Assembly (NCBI GenBank): GCA_000828075.3
Contig: JXCB02000001.1
Location: 1,098,074 to 1,162,073 of the forward strand
Direction of reading: 5' to 3'
Source of the DNA: Tolypothrix campylonemoides VB511288
GTDB taxonomy: Bacteria > Cyanobacteriota > Cyanobacteriia > Cyanobacteriales > Nostocaceae
Length of the DNA stretch: 64,000 nt
Part shown: one piece after another, positions 55,701 to 64,000 of the stretch
Position numbering within the stretch: the stretch's first letter is position 1
How the letters are laid out: each line of letters starts with the position of its first letter
Position numbers and translations under genes: made by a program
Notes under the pieces: model-generated
Databases searched by the model: none
The model's input: the letters and a program-made list of their open reading frames with translations, nothing else
What the model was told of the DNA's origin: nothing

Positions 55701-56903
55701 TAGAGGTAAATACTCTGGTGGCGTGATGTCAATCCAGCTGATTTTATCTGTTTGTAACTCCTCTGTTGTGTAGCCAATCATCTGGAGAAATTTGTCATTT
55801 GCCTTGCGGACATTTCCGTGAATGTCGCCAAAAAGAATGCCGATGACGTTAGCATCTACAAAACTATTGAGTTTTTCTTCATTTGCTTTGAGGGCTTCTT
55901 TAACGCGATCGCGTTGAATTTCCATGCGTTCCAGCGCCGCGACGCTTTCCCAAATCAAGACGCAGAAACTGACAATCAGCACCACCACAAGCAGCGATAC
56001 CGCGAATGCTGACTCGTAAAATTCTGCTCTTTGTCCTTGGAGAATTAACCACCCCAGTACTAAAGGTACAGCGATCGCCGCTAGTAACAACCGACGTGCC
56101 AACAAGCCGCCGTAAGTTTCGCTCGTGACTATCCGCATCAACCCTTCGTTGGGATGAGTCCACAGTACACCTACACAAAGCACTATAAACGTCACTGCGG
56201 TGTGTAACGCCATTGATGTACTGTAAGGAGGAAAGCCGTAGAGAATATCAACGCCGTAAACATAGCCGATAATCGCCTGTAAAGACATCAAAGCGGCAAT
56301 CAGGGCGAAAATCTGGGCATACCAATAGCTACGTCGAGTTTTTGGTTCGCCCACAAGCTCCAACGCTCTGCCAATCAACAAAAAGTTGAGTGCTGTGTTC
56401 AATCCCATTCGCCCTGGATGGGATGTCATTAAAGCGTTAGGCGAGTCACGCAATAGCAACTCATCTATACCGAGATCCCAGCCGAACAAATATTGACTCA
56501 GTGTGAGCGCGGCAATGACGAGGACAGTTGTTGCACACACCCTGGATAAGAGTGAGGGGGATGAGGGGGATGAGGGGGATGAGGGGGATGAGGGAGTGAG
56601 GGAGTGAGGGAGTGAGGGGGATGAGGGGGATGGAGTATTTTCTCCTCTTACTCCTGCTTGAGACAGCCACAGGGACACGCCAGACAAAATGAAGCATACA
56701 GCTGCATTTGCCTTCATGGTCACAATGCTTAAAGCAAAGCAGTTCTTGATAAATTCTAGGTCGAGCCACCAGCCAAGTAGTACCAAGCAGCCGACAAATA
56801 CAGTGATTGCACTTGCAGCTTGTGCAACCACTGAATGTGAAGAGATTTTATCTGAATTTTGTGGGTGCAAGCGGTTGACTCTTAACATTGAACGCTTTTT
56901 CAC
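52776..56903 (-). CDS. Hybrid sensor histidine kinase (membrane-PAS-PAS-PAS-GAF-HisKA-HATPase-REC)
   Basis: The 1375-aa product starts with about eight membrane segments (residues 27-320). Three PAS domains follow (about 345-460, 465-590, 590-720; the ends LDLSARKQAEQAL and TNDITERKQVEETL mark two), then a GAF domain (735-890). HisKA has LAILSHELRSPLNAILGW near 912-930, the HATPase has SVSDTGIGIS, and the REC domain has DVLVSDIGMPEEDG. Two foreign Ser/Pro-rich inserts lie at about 90-119, between membrane helices, and at 1097-1128, inside the ATPase just ahead of SVSDTGIGIS. Both come from tandem repeats and keep the frame. No other partner gene is adjacent. Confidence 0.88.
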   Translation of the reverse strand: MKKRSMLRVNRLHPQNSDKISSHSVVAQAASAITVFVGCLVLLGWWLDLEFIKNCFALSIVTMKANAAVCFILSGVSLWLSQAGVRGENTPSPSSPSLPHSLTPSSPSSPSSPSSPSLLSRVCATTVLVIAALTLSQYLFGWDLGIDELLLRDSPNALMTSHPGRMGLNTALNFLLIGRALELVGEPKTRRSYWYAQIFALIAALMSLQAIIGYVYGVDILYGFPPYSTSMALHTAVTFIVLCVGVLWTHPNEGLMRIVTSETYGGLLARRLLLAAIAVPLVLGWLILQGQRAEFYESAFAVSLLVVVLIVSFCVLIWESVAALERMEIQRDRVKEALKANEEKLNSFVDANVIGILFGDIHGNVRKANDKFLQMIGYTTEELQTDKISWIDITPPEYLPLDEERIAEAREKGACTPYEKEYIRKDGSRVPVLIGYSLLGEKREESVAFILDLSARKQAEQALRQTQERFRLALDNIPDVFAIYDAERRLQFVNTAALQRVKKPKEEILGRTDEEIFPPEATQAYLPTLIKAQETRTLQKTEATITLPDYGTFTTEIKYLPLLDENGEIEQILAFTNDITERKQVEETLRNQQKWLEDLLNLMPMPMLLIEPGTAKVTFANVAADVVAGGKFPKAESNEDYGNYYYSTDAAGNTIPVEQAPGIRVARGERIEGFELDWHTPVGVRSLLIFADTLSAMHGHPATCVLVFQDISNLKRVEKALSLGYRRLQLLFNTASDLLSSQQPVALIEGLFRKLSEQIRLDVYFNYLVDEDKQVLQLASYSGVTEKLAKKVEWMKFGEGVCGTTAQERRPIAVENVQQSTDPKTTFIRSAGITAYYSYPLIAQGRLLGTLAFGSRNRSKFTQNELGMMQAVCDQIAIAMERAGLIASLQQQTEQLREANRMKDEFLAILSHELRSPLNAILGWAQLLRSRRQLDPTKVAKALETIERNARAQTQLIEDLLDISRMIRGKLRLNVRTCDLVTIIDAALETVRFAAEAKEIDLNFYVLDNDLGNTDENPEFSYTQNLKFADEQPNNLYNHLKSKNQKPKFLVSGDPERLQQVIWNLLSNAIKFTPQGGRVEVQLRVVKQDDQENKGLVSPSLPHSLTPSSPSLPHSLTPSLPPSSPSPSPQYAQISVSDTGIGISSDFLPYVFDRFRQADSSSTRVHGGLGLGLAIVRHFVELHGGTIHAESPGKGQGATFTVKLALLNNEDKRTRGQDKGTSQFIAQPLAEFDSQTSDPHISLDGVRVLVVDDEADTRDFLITVLQQCQAEVKAVGSAREALDTITQWKPDVLVSDIGMPEEDGYSLIRKVRAIERAGDISSPQQKGKIPAAALTAYARPEDRMRAIQEGYQLHLPKPVEPAELATVVASLVGRT
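53520..53613. repeat. Coding minisatellite in the kinase ATPase domain
   Basis: GGGAGTGA/GAGGGAGG octamers and GGGGATGAG nonamers are read on the minus strand as SLPHSLTPS repeats. It lies just ahead of the SVSDTGIGIS ATP-lid motif. Confidence 0.85.
56551..56632. repeat. Coding minisatellite in the kinase membrane region
   Basis: Four or more GATGAGGGG nonamers and three GGGAGTGA octamers are read as SPSSPSS and PSLPHSLTP. The insert lies between the second and third membrane helices. Confidence 0.85.
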
Positions 56904-57182
56904 CGCATCTATCTAGCGCGGTAATGTTTATTGTCTGCTGGAAAATTTTGATTCTCTATCTTAAGTCATTTATGCTTTTCATTAACTTTGTTAACATCTA
57001 CCCTTGTACATATTTTAAAATAATTGTGAGGGATTAAGGACAAGAAAAAAAAGTAGGAACTGCTTAGCGATCTTGTGTTAATGATAATTAATTTTTCAGG
57101 CAAAGTGCCTGTTTTGTAAGTCCGGAGGAGGCTTGTGCCTTAGCGTAAGCTCCTCGCGAAGCGAAGCACGCGAAGCGTCCTT
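56904..57182. other. Spacer with a GC-rich repeat
   Basis: AT-rich promoter region of the hybrid kinase up to about 57110, then a GC-rich palindromic unit (CTCCTCGCGAAGCGAAGCACGC) at 57130-57182. No gene is seen. Confidence 0.5.
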
Positions 57183-57217
57183 CAGATCCCCGACTTCTTT
57201 AAGAAGTCGGGGATCTG
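57183..57217. repeat. Palindrome, GATCCCCGACTTCTT arms
   Basis: Perfect 17-bp arms surround one base. A related palindrome lies at 61383-61416. It sits 57 bp past the stop codon of the 57274-58044 gene (minus strand) and could act as its terminator, but it recurs as a dispersed repeat. Confidence 0.7.
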
Positions 57218-57273
57218 TGGCTTTCAGTTAGCAAAAAAAACACGAAAAAATATTTATATGCAAGAACAGCTGA

Positions 57274-58044
57274 TCAAGCAAATAATTTAAATCGTAGAAG
57301 TTGGGTTTCAATTGTTTGAGGCAAGATTTGACTAAGTTCTGTAGTGTCTTGAAATTGCAAAATTTGCGATGATGGTAAGTCAAAGGGAAACTGCCCTGGC
57401 AAGTCTGGGCGCTGCATTTGAGTGAGGAGAATTTGCTCGGATCGCTTACTTTGCATGGCATAGCCAATTTCAACACAGACATGGGGACTGGGAATCAATT
57501 GGGCAATTTCTTTAGTGTCGGTTTTTGCAACAGGCGTGGCGTCGGCAATAAACAACAAACTTCTATGAATTTTTCGCATTATTGTGCGACTCAGTCGCAG
57601 AGAACCTTCCTTCGGGCGGTAGGACTCTATTAAAGACAGAGGTAAACGCGATCGCCTGTTCAAAATTTCCAAACTCTCAAGCAGCCCCTCTCGTAAAGCT
57701 TCGCTTGCAGCCGGATACTCCGTTTGATGGCATAAAAAAATTGTTGGTTCTAACTGCGCTAACACAGTCTGCTTCGTGAAATATATTTCATGGCTTATCA
57801 AGTCAATATTCGCCACACAATAACCACCACTTCCCTCGATATAGAACTCAACATTTTCTCCTGCCAGATAGCGCCCAAACCAAGTCGATTTCTTTACTTG
57901 CTCACTCTCTTCCAAGAAATCCGCTCTTAATCCTGATTTCAGTAAGCTTTTTTTATTGACGCGAATATCCGGCGGGCGTTTTTCCAGTTCTAAAATCGGC
58001 TCATAATTCTCTAGATACCATGCTCCCAGAGCAATAATTGACAT
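57274..58044 (-). CDS. Conserved hypothetical protein with TIR/deoxyribosyltransferase-like C terminus
   Basis: The 256-aa product has no signal peptide. The N-terminal half begins SIIALGAWYLENYEPILELEKRP and includes FYIEGSGGYCVANIDLISHEIYF. The C-terminal half has SLLFIADATPVAKT and then PSPHVCVEIGYAMQSKRSEQILL near 207-229. That layout (a beta-strand, an Asp, a conserved xxNVxxElGYA-type helix) recalls TIR-like and nucleoside 2-deoxyribosyltransferase-like domains, some of which degrade NAD in defence systems. This is a resemblance only; the catalytic Glu in VEIGYA would be the key residue. Confidence 0.6.
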   Translation of the reverse strand: MSIIALGAWYLENYEPILELEKRPPDIRVNKKSLLKSGLRADFLEESEQVKKSTWFGRYLAGENVEFYIEGSGGYCVANIDLISHEIYFTKQTVLAQLEPTIFLCHQTEYPAASEALREGLLESLEILNRRSRLPLSLIESYRPKEGSLRLSRTIMRKIHRSLLFIADATPVAKTDTKEIAQLIPSPHVCVEIGYAMQSKRSEQILLTQMQRPDLPGQFPFDLPSSQILQFQDTTELSQILPQTIETQLLRFKLFA

Positions 58045-58820
58045 AAGGCGCTATTTCAACTGTCTCTATCTATTCAACTTTGTACAAGCTTACACCTAGG
58101 TGCCCTTATTATGACAACAACACCCAACATTCTACTATCCGGAGTTATTTCCTCTGTTTGTTCATTCTACCTAGGGATGTACTGAGTTTATCACTCTTCT
58201 TAAAAGCGATCGCTCCTCAGTTACAGTGCCCCCTGTATCTCTACATTTGAGGAAATATCATCATTCGAGTTGGGTGTTGCTGCGTTGTTGCGAGACAGAT
58301 GTAGATTCAAAGCGCGTCTTTTACCTCTTTGCTTATTTTCCCTCTAGCTGTTTTATCTGCCAGGGAAGCTTTTCAGCTTCAATTATTAATTTAGCAGTTG
58401 TTGAATCTTAGGGGTTTTTATTGAAATATTAGTTTACTTTTTTAAGTTAACTAATATTTATAAAATCATGTTAATATCTGATTTTTATATCGACCAAAGT
58501 AGTATGAAAAATAAGTAAATTCTCAGTTATTGTTAAATTTTAGCAAAATTTGAGCAATTACCAAAATTTTGGTTGTGAGTTCCTGCTTCTTAGTTCCTTG
58601 GGAACTGTTTGTGGGATGGGAACCGTCATAGGCGACAGCACCAAGGGGATGAGGATGAGCAAACAGCACTGCTCTCACCTCCTGCAGCGCGCTTACTCAC
58701 TTCATCAGCGTACCGATCAAAAATATTCAGGGTGAGTACATGGTAGTGCGTCCGTCTCGGATTGTGGCTATCCGGGTAGAACCCATTTTTAGCTCTAGTG
58801 TGGAAAGATTTACCTAAATC
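58045..58820. other. Long spacer upstream of mltA
   Basis: A HIP1-like GCGATCGC lies at 58207. A 25-codon frame starts at 58740 (MVVRPSRIVAIRVEPIF) and ends 5 bases before the mltA start codon, so it could be a leader peptide. Frames of about 60 codons at 58226-58411 and 58550-58735 lack protein-like features. No other gene is seen. Confidence 0.45.
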
Positions 58821-60089
58821 ATGAGAAAAACGCTTGCTTTTGTGTCATTAAGTTTAGGAATTGCCCTTATTAACCCGGTTTGGTCAGTTTTTGCTCAGCA
58901 GGTTCCTGACTTATCACCAATACCAATACCAGTCCCAGGTCAACCTGAGAATTTGCCACCGTCACAACCCAGCCAACCCCAGGAGGTTCTGCCATCGTTA
59001 GTACCAGTAGATGTAGGAACAGCTTGTAACACTTCATACAGTTGCCTCGGTTGGGATGAACAAATTTGGCGTGGAAACGGTATTGGCGACCGCAACGCAC
59101 TTTTGACGGCAATAGACAACAGCTTGCGTTACTTAACAACTGATAAAGCTATAGCAGCGTATCAGAATTATCCTATTAGAGAGATTACCCTTGAGCGCGT
59201 CCGTCGTAGTTTGCAACGTTTCCGCCAATTGGTTGTTAGCTCACAGTCACCAGCACAACTGCAAGCTGCTGTGAGTCGGGAGTTTGTTTTTTACAAGTCA
59301 GTCGGGAACGATGGCAATGGGACTGTGAAGTTTACTGCTTACTACGAGCCTGTTTATTCCGCCAGTCGTGTTCGCACCTCAGTATATAAATATCCTGTTT
59401 ATCGACTTCCGCCTAACTTTGATAAATGGGCTAAACCACACCCAAAACGGATTGAGTTAGAAGGAAAAGATGGTTTGCCAACTAACCAAAGTCCGTTACG
59501 AGGTTTGGAATTATTTTGGTTTCGTAATCGTTTAGACGCATACATGGTTCAAATTCAAGGTTCTGCCCAACTCAAGTTAACTAATGGCACAACAACATCC
59601 GTTGGCTATGCAGGTGGAACAGATTACCCGTGGACAAGCATAGGGGGACAACTGGCGAAAGATGGCAAACTACCTTTAAAGGGTTTGACTATGCCAGTTT
59701 TGCTAAACTATTTCCAGCAAAATCCCAAAGAGATGGATAATTATCTGCCGCGCTGGGAACGCTTTGTCTTTTTCAAAGAAACTGGTGGTACACCTGCTAC
59801 AGGAAGTATTCGTGTACCAGTCACAGCAGAACGTTCTATTGCCACTGATAAATCTGTAATGCCTCCAGGAGCATTGGCGATCATTAACACCAATTTACCC
59901 TATCCTGCTTCGGGTGGAAAGCTAGAGTATCGTACTGTAAACCGCTACGTCCTTGACCAAGATACAGGAAGCGCTATCAAAGGACCAGGACGAGTTGATT
60001 ATTTTATGGGAAGTGGCAAATTAGCTGGCGATCGCGCTGGTGTGACTGGCGGCAATGGCAGCTTATATTATTTGTTGTTGAAGCAGTAA
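58821..60089 (+). CDS. mltA: Murein lytic transglycosylase A
   Basis: The 422-aa product has a signal peptide (TLAFVSLSLGIALINPVWSVFAQ) and a Pro-rich linker to about residue 65. An MltA barrel domain follows with FTAYYEPVYSASRVRT near 174-189 and YMVQIQGSAQLKL near 243-255. The terminal 3D motif lies in LDQDTGSAIKGPGRVDYFMGSG. It cleaves peptidoglycan with formation of 1,6-anhydro-muramic acid in the periplasm; the last Asp of the 3D motif is the catalytic acid/base. No lipobox is visible, so it may be soluble. Confidence 0.92.
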   Translation: MRKTLAFVSLSLGIALINPVWSVFAQQVPDLSPIPIPVPGQPENLPPSQPSQPQEVLPSLVPVDVGTACNTSYSCLGWDEQIWRGNGIGDRNALLTAIDNSLRYLTTDKAIAAYQNYPIREITLERVRRSLQRFRQLVVSSQSPAQLQAAVSREFVFYKSVGNDGNGTVKFTAYYEPVYSASRVRTSVYKYPVYRLPPNFDKWAKPHPKRIELEGKDGLPTNQSPLRGLELFWFRNRLDAYMVQIQGSAQLKLTNGTTTSVGYAGGTDYPWTSIGGQLAKDGKLPLKGLTMPVLLNYFQQNPKEMDNYLPRWERFVFFKETGGTPATGSIRVPVTAERSIATDKSVMPPGALAIINTNLPYPASGGKLEYRTVNRYVLDQDTGSAIKGPGRVDYFMGSGKLAGDRAGVTGGNGSLYYLLLKQ

Positions 60090-60310
60090 TTATAACTCTT
60101 TTCAATCTTGGTCTTTACACTCATACCTGCCTGTAAATACACATTTGTAGGGTGTTGGGAACCGCAGATGCACGCAGATAATTTATTTGTATGCATCTGT
60201 CCCTACTTTCTCTTAAGCATGAAATATTATTCATCTACGTGCAAAGAACATAATCCTAATAAAAAGCGACAATTATTTTGCCCATATCTAGGAGTTGTGA
60301 AAAAATAACT

Positions 60311-61351
60311 ATGAAATTCAGTGAAATTTTAGAAAAACTTGGTGACGCCGCCGCCTCCAGTAGCTTGTCTTTCAATAAAGATAATGACCCAGAAATTACA
60401 GGGTTAGCAGCAGTAGATGAAGCGACAAGCGGCACTCTCAGCTACATTGAAGGAGCAAGATTTGCTTCTATGGTCAGCAAAACCAGTGCCACTGCTTTAA
60501 TTTTGCCTCCAGATCAAACACTACAAGCACAAGCACAAGAACGCGGTATTGTTTGGATAGCAACAAAAGAACCAAGACTCTTATTTGCCAAAATTATCGC
60601 GCTGTTTTACCAACCTTGGCGTCCCACTCCAGAAATTCATCCTACTGCCGTTATTCACCCGACAGCAAAAATAGGTACCCAGGTGTACGTAGGTCCTCAT
60701 GTTGTGATTCAGCAAGGAGCAGAAATTGGCAATGATGTGTGCGTTCATGCCAATGTCGTAATTTATCCAGATGCCAAAATAGGCGATCGCACTACATTGC
60801 ACGCTAATTGCACCATTCACGAACGGACTCGCATTGGTGCAGATTGTGTGATTCACAGTGGTGCTGTTATTGGTGCTGAAGGCTTTGGCTTTGTTCCTAG
60901 TTCAACTGGTTGGGTGAAGATGGAACAATCCGGCTACACGGTTTTAGAAGATGGTGTAGAAGTCGGCTGCAACAGCGCCATCGACCGCCCAGCCGTAGGA
61001 GAAACACGGGTAGGTCGCAATACCAAAATTGACAATATGGTTCAAATAGGTCACGGTTGCCAAATAGGTGCTGGTTGTGCATTGGCAGGTCATGTTGGTA
61101 TGGCGGGAGGCGTGACACTTGGCAATGGTGTTATTTTGGCTGGACAAGTGGGAGTTGCAAATCAGGTAAAGATTGGTGATCGGGCGATCGCATCTGCAAA
61201 AACTGGAATTCATAATGATGTAGCACCAGGAGAAATTGTCTCTGGAACTCCAGCGGTATCTCATAAACAATACTTGAAGGTGTCAGCTATTCTCACCCGC
61301 CTACCAGAAATGTATCAAGTCCTCAAACAGTTACAACGTAAATTTAACTAG
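60311..61351 (+). CDS. lpxD: UDP-3-O-acylglucosamine N-acyltransferase
   Basis: The 346-aa product begins with the LpxD N-terminal domain (MKFSEILEKLG, LSYIEGARFASMVSKT). It continues with a left-handed beta-helix of hexapeptide repeats from about residue 110 to 300 (IHPTAVIHPTAKIG, VVIYPDAKIGDRTTLHANC). The catalytic His sits in AGHVGMAGG near 257-265. It adds the amide-linked fatty acid in lipid A synthesis. A start at 60278 would add residues upstream of the conserved Met. In many bacteria lpxD sits near lpxA and fabZ; here it is alone. Confidence 0.94.
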   Translation: MKFSEILEKLGDAAASSSLSFNKDNDPEITGLAAVDEATSGTLSYIEGARFASMVSKTSATALILPPDQTLQAQAQERGIVWIATKEPRLLFAKIIALFYQPWRPTPEIHPTAVIHPTAKIGTQVYVGPHVVIQQGAEIGNDVCVHANVVIYPDAKIGDRTTLHANCTIHERTRIGADCVIHSGAVIGAEGFGFVPSSTGWVKMEQSGYTVLEDGVEVGCNSAIDRPAVGETRVGRNTKIDNMVQIGHGCQIGAGCALAGHVGMAGGVTLGNGVILAGQVGVANQVKIGDRAIASAKTGIHNDVAPGEIVSGTPAVSHKQYLKVSAILTRLPEMYQVLKQLQRKFN

Positions 61352-61980
61352 TACTCCAACACATTGATTTTGATGGGTTACAAGATCCCCGACTTCGCAA
61401 AAGTTGTCGGGGATCTCACCCCTACGACATATCAAAACTAATGCTTTGGATTATCAAACTTAAACACTTTACAGCTATCGCTGACAATTGCAAAGCATTT
61501 TAATCCTATAGCAACTATAGCAGTCCTATTTTACGTGTTATATTTTTTACTAAATACGTAGATGTAAAAGACACGAAGAAAAATTTTACAAATTATTTAG
61601 GATTGCTATAATGCTTTGCCTAGCAATATTTCTTGTTACTGACATACTTAATATCGAATCTGGCTTTTAAGACTCTTCATTTTATTTATAGCCCTTGCCT
61701 TGCAGGCTTTGTAGGTATAGCCTCAAGTTTTGTCAGATTAAAGCTGATTTTTAACTCAATATTAGCAAGCATCTAGCTGTCCATTTTGCTGTTAAATTTC
61801 GCATTTCGGTTTGTTTGTTAACCAAGTCATAAAAGCAAAAGATTTTTCTATAATTATTTTTCAAGTATATATACTTAAAATTATTTTTAAATGAAAAATG
61901 TATGTAAAATGCATATTTAATGATAGCTATCTTGCGGTTAATAGAGAAAAAGTAATCTAAATCTGGCTGAAGAAAAATAT
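61352..61980. other. AT-rich spacer with a palindrome
   Basis: AGATCCCCGAC/GTCGGGGATCT arms lie at 61383-61393 and 61406-61416, 32 bp after lpxD, possibly its terminator. The rest is very AT-rich with no gene. Confidence 0.55.
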
Positions 61981-64000
61981 ATGAGCAAAAACAGTATAAT
62001 AACAAACATTTCGGAAGAAATCAGTGACCAACTGGAAGTTGGAAATTGGATCATAAAGATTGGTTCACCTCAAGGCGCGACAGCGAATGTCGCAACGAAG
62101 GAAGAAAAATCCATTTGGCGATTGCGTTCCACTCCATTGATATTTGAGGAACCCTCAGATACCATACTGAATCGACAAGAATCAGTCAAAGAAGCGATCG
62201 CTGCTTTTAAAGCGGGACAATCGGTAGAATTTTACGGTCCAGCCGGTGTTGGAAAAACAGTTTTATTACGTAACTTGGTGCACAATAATCAAGTCAAATC
62301 ACTTTTCCCTGGTGGTGTGATTAGCCTATCTCCTGTGCATCCAAATGTAGACGATTTACTTCAGTTTATATGGGATGCATTTTATGAAAGCAACATTCCT
62401 TATAAACCAACTCATAAGCAAATTCGTCAACAACTCCAAGAAAAACAAGCTCTTGTGGTGCTAGATGATGATGGACTTATCCAAGATGAATTGGAAGAGC
62501 TGATGAATGCAGCTCATCAATGTACCTTTTTGATTGCTTCGTCAAAAGGGCGAATGAAAAAAAAGGGGCGCTCAATCTTGCTTTCTGAACTATCGATAAA
62601 TGATACTCTGGCTTTAGTGGAAAGAGAACTGCAACGTTCTCTCAACGCAGAAGAACTCGCTGGAGCAAAATCGCTGTGTACGATTTTCAACGGGCATCCG
62701 ATGAAAGTGCAGATAGCAATGGCAAATATACTGGAAGAAGGGCGATCGCTTACGGAAGTTGTCAGTTTATTATCAACAGATGCTCCTGGTAACTATCTGC
62801 TGCAACAAATAGTCACATCGCTATCAACATCACAAAGAATGATTCTGAATTTATTAAGTGTCATGGGTGGTGTTGGGCTTGAAAGTGAACAGATAATTCA
62901 TATCACAGAAATTTCTGATGCTTTTAATATACTTGAGGGATTACGTAGGCGTCATTTCGTGCAGTTTGATGGTTCTCGATATCAGGTCAGTAAGACTGTA
63001 GTTGAACTTTTACCGCCAGAATGGAAGTTGACAGCACCTGTGGAAAAAGCGATTGCGCATAGCGCAGTGCCAAAGGCAATCGCCTACTTTATAAATTGGG
63101 CGGAACGACATCAACAGCAACCCAACATTTTGTTATCCCAAACCGATGCGATCGTACAAATTATAGAGATAGCAGTTAGAGAGAGTCGTTGGAAAGATGT
63201 CTTGCGCTTGGTAAAAGCTGTGGAAGAGACACTCGCTTTAACTAAGCAATGGGGTTTGTGGGAGCAAGCCCTGTCTCGGGGATTACAAGCATCTCAAGCC
63301 GAAACAGATAAAGTTGCCCAAGCTTGGGCATTGCATCAATTAGGGACTCGTGCCCTTTGTTTAGAAGAAAATAGCACAGCTAAAGATTATTTTACCAAAG
63401 CAATACAATTACGGGAATCGCTTGATGACGCGATGGGAGTTGCTGCAACTCGCCACAATCTTAATTTATTAGAAAATTCTCCATCTTGGTCATCAACTCA
63501 AAATAGCCAGCGCCCAAATGTAAACGATTCCGCAAAAAACTTTACACAATCTCCGCTACCGACAACCAACGATACTAACCATCTGCTGACTCGAATGAAT
63601 ATAGTATCGTCAAACACTTCCCCCTCCGGCAAAAGTGTGTATAAAAAAGCGCTGCTGTTTCCAACAGGAGTGATCACGACTGGAATTTTAGCCTCAGGCG
63701 GATTGCTTGCTTGGTTTAACTGGCATCGTTTCGCACCCTTACTTTCACCAACATCCACCACCGCGCCGAAAACGACTAAACGCTCACCTATTCCCAAACC
63801 GAAACCCACAGCGTCCGCCAGACCATCAGTGATTATCGAACCTCCATCCACAGTCACTGTTCCGCTGTCACCTCTTCCTGAAGTTATACCCAAAGTTAAT
63901 CCACCGCTAACACCAAACATCGAAGACCAACAACCAATCGTTCCCAAACGTGAGAAGTCAAAAACAAAACCTACACCTGCACCTGCAACACCCACGACAA
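61981..64000 (+). CDS. STAND/NB-ARC-like NTPase with membrane helix and Pro-rich tail (partial)
   Basis: The open frame from ATG 61981 runs past the window end, at least 673 codons. Walker A GPAGVGKT is at 86-93 and Walker B ALVVLDDD at 157-164. These are followed by an NB-ARC-like helical part (FNGHPMKVQIAMANIL) and a winged-helix-like part. A helical repeat region of TPR type follows (LHQLGTRALCLEENSTAKDYFTKAIQL). One membrane helix is at about 557-580, then a Pro/Ser/Thr/Lys-rich tail. STAND NTPases act as signal switches. Residues near 357-368 (a KAIAHSAVPKAIA string) are read from a 35-bp palindromic repeat. The missing end may hold a further domain. Confidence 0.82.
   Translation, partial: MSKNSIITNISEEISDQLEVGNWIIKIGSPQGATANVATKEEKSIWRLRSTPLIFEEPSDTILNRQESVKEAIAAFKAGQSVEFYGPAGVGKTVLLRNLVHNNQVKSLFPGGVISLSPVHPNVDDLLQFIWDAFYESNIPYKPTHKQIRQQLQEKQALVVLDDDGLIQDELEELMNAAHQCTFLIASSKGRMKKKGRSILLSELSINDTLALVERELQRSLNAEELAGAKSLCTIFNGHPMKVQIAMANILEEGRSLTEVVSLLSTDAPGNYLLQQIVTSLSTSQRMILNLLSVMGGVGLESEQIIHITEISDAFNILEGLRRRHFVQFDGSRYQVSKTVVELLPPEWKLTAPVEKAIAHSAVPKAIAYFINWAERHQQQPNILLSQTDAIVQIIEIAVRESRWKDVLRLVKAVEETLALTKQWGLWEQALSRGLQASQAETDKVAQAWALHQLGTRALCLEENSTAKDYFTKAIQLRESLDDAMGVAATRHNLNLLENSPSWSSTQNSQRPNVNDSAKNFTQSPLPTTNDTNHLLTRMNIVSSNTSPSGKSVYKKALLFPTGVITTGILASGGLLAWFNWHRFAPLLSPTSTTAPKTTKRSPIPKPKPTASARPSVIIEPPSTVTVPLSPLPEVIPKVNPPLTPNIEDQQPIVPKREKSKTKPTPAPATPTT

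Noticed and set aside
63498-63995. 165-codon minus-strand frame at the window end
   Set aside because: It is the complement of the Pro-rich tail of the STAND gene, whose frame runs unbroken from 61981.

Overview
The window looks like chromosomal DNA of a filamentous, probably heterocyst-forming cyanobacterium (Nostocales-like). The supporting evidence is as follows. GCGATCGC (HIP1) sites are frequent. rnpB is interrupted by short tandem repeats (STRR), as described for heterocystous strains. CP12, Psb32, a stand-alone GroEL under CIRCE control and many cyanobacterium-restricted DUF families are present. STRR runs, palindromic GC-rich repeats and miniature inverted-repeat elements (MITEs) are abundant. 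I cannot name a genus from sequence alone.

Layout. 1-5.2 kb: envelope and accessory genes (polysaccharide deacetylase, HGSNAT/DUF5009-like membrane protein, a triple-repeat protein with an odd tail, and a divergent azoR/hxlR pair with palindromic operators). 5.4-10.1 kb, minus strand: an Slr1339-like coiled-coil protein, two tandem vWA proteins, an M50 protease with CBS domains, a DUF2233 protein and a small secreted protein. 10.3-14.9 kb: a candidate sRNA, a CrtI-like oxidoreductase, an MBL-fold protein, CP12, an intact MITE and a GNAT gene. 15.6-25.7 kb: housekeeping genes (tmk-holB, thioredoxin, fabG, a MraY/WecA-type transferase, groL, hisD), interrupted by a solo TnpB element. 25.9-31.9 kb: a two-component locus (NarL-type regulator and DesK-type kinase) whose middle gene, a glycosyltransferase-GAF fusion, has been cut by an IS605-type element; its severed tail is readable on the far side. 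32.8-47.5 kb: corA, rnpB, rnc, a dehydrogenase, a sensor kinase, RibD-like, FemAB-like, DUF4346, psb32, NADAR, DUF2243, 2H phosphoesterase, holA and DUF4168 genes. 47.8-58 kb: an accessory stretch with a PAS-LuxR regulator carrying an in-frame MITE, an APH-fold gene flanked by two attC-like sites (a possible integron cassette), a second APH-fold gene, a 1375-aa hybrid kinase with two in-frame minisatellites, and a TIR/deoxyribosyltransferase-like protein. 58.8-64 kb: mltA, lpxD and a STAND NTPase that runs off the end of the window.

The strongest unusual signals are the attC-flanked APH-like cassette, the MITE inserted in frame with an 11-bp target duplication, the IS605 disruption of the GT-GAF gene, coding minisatellites in three places, two candidate small RNAs, and heptamer repeats that run into the start codons of rnc and a dehydrogenase gene. 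All functional calls rest on motifs read by eye. No database search was run.
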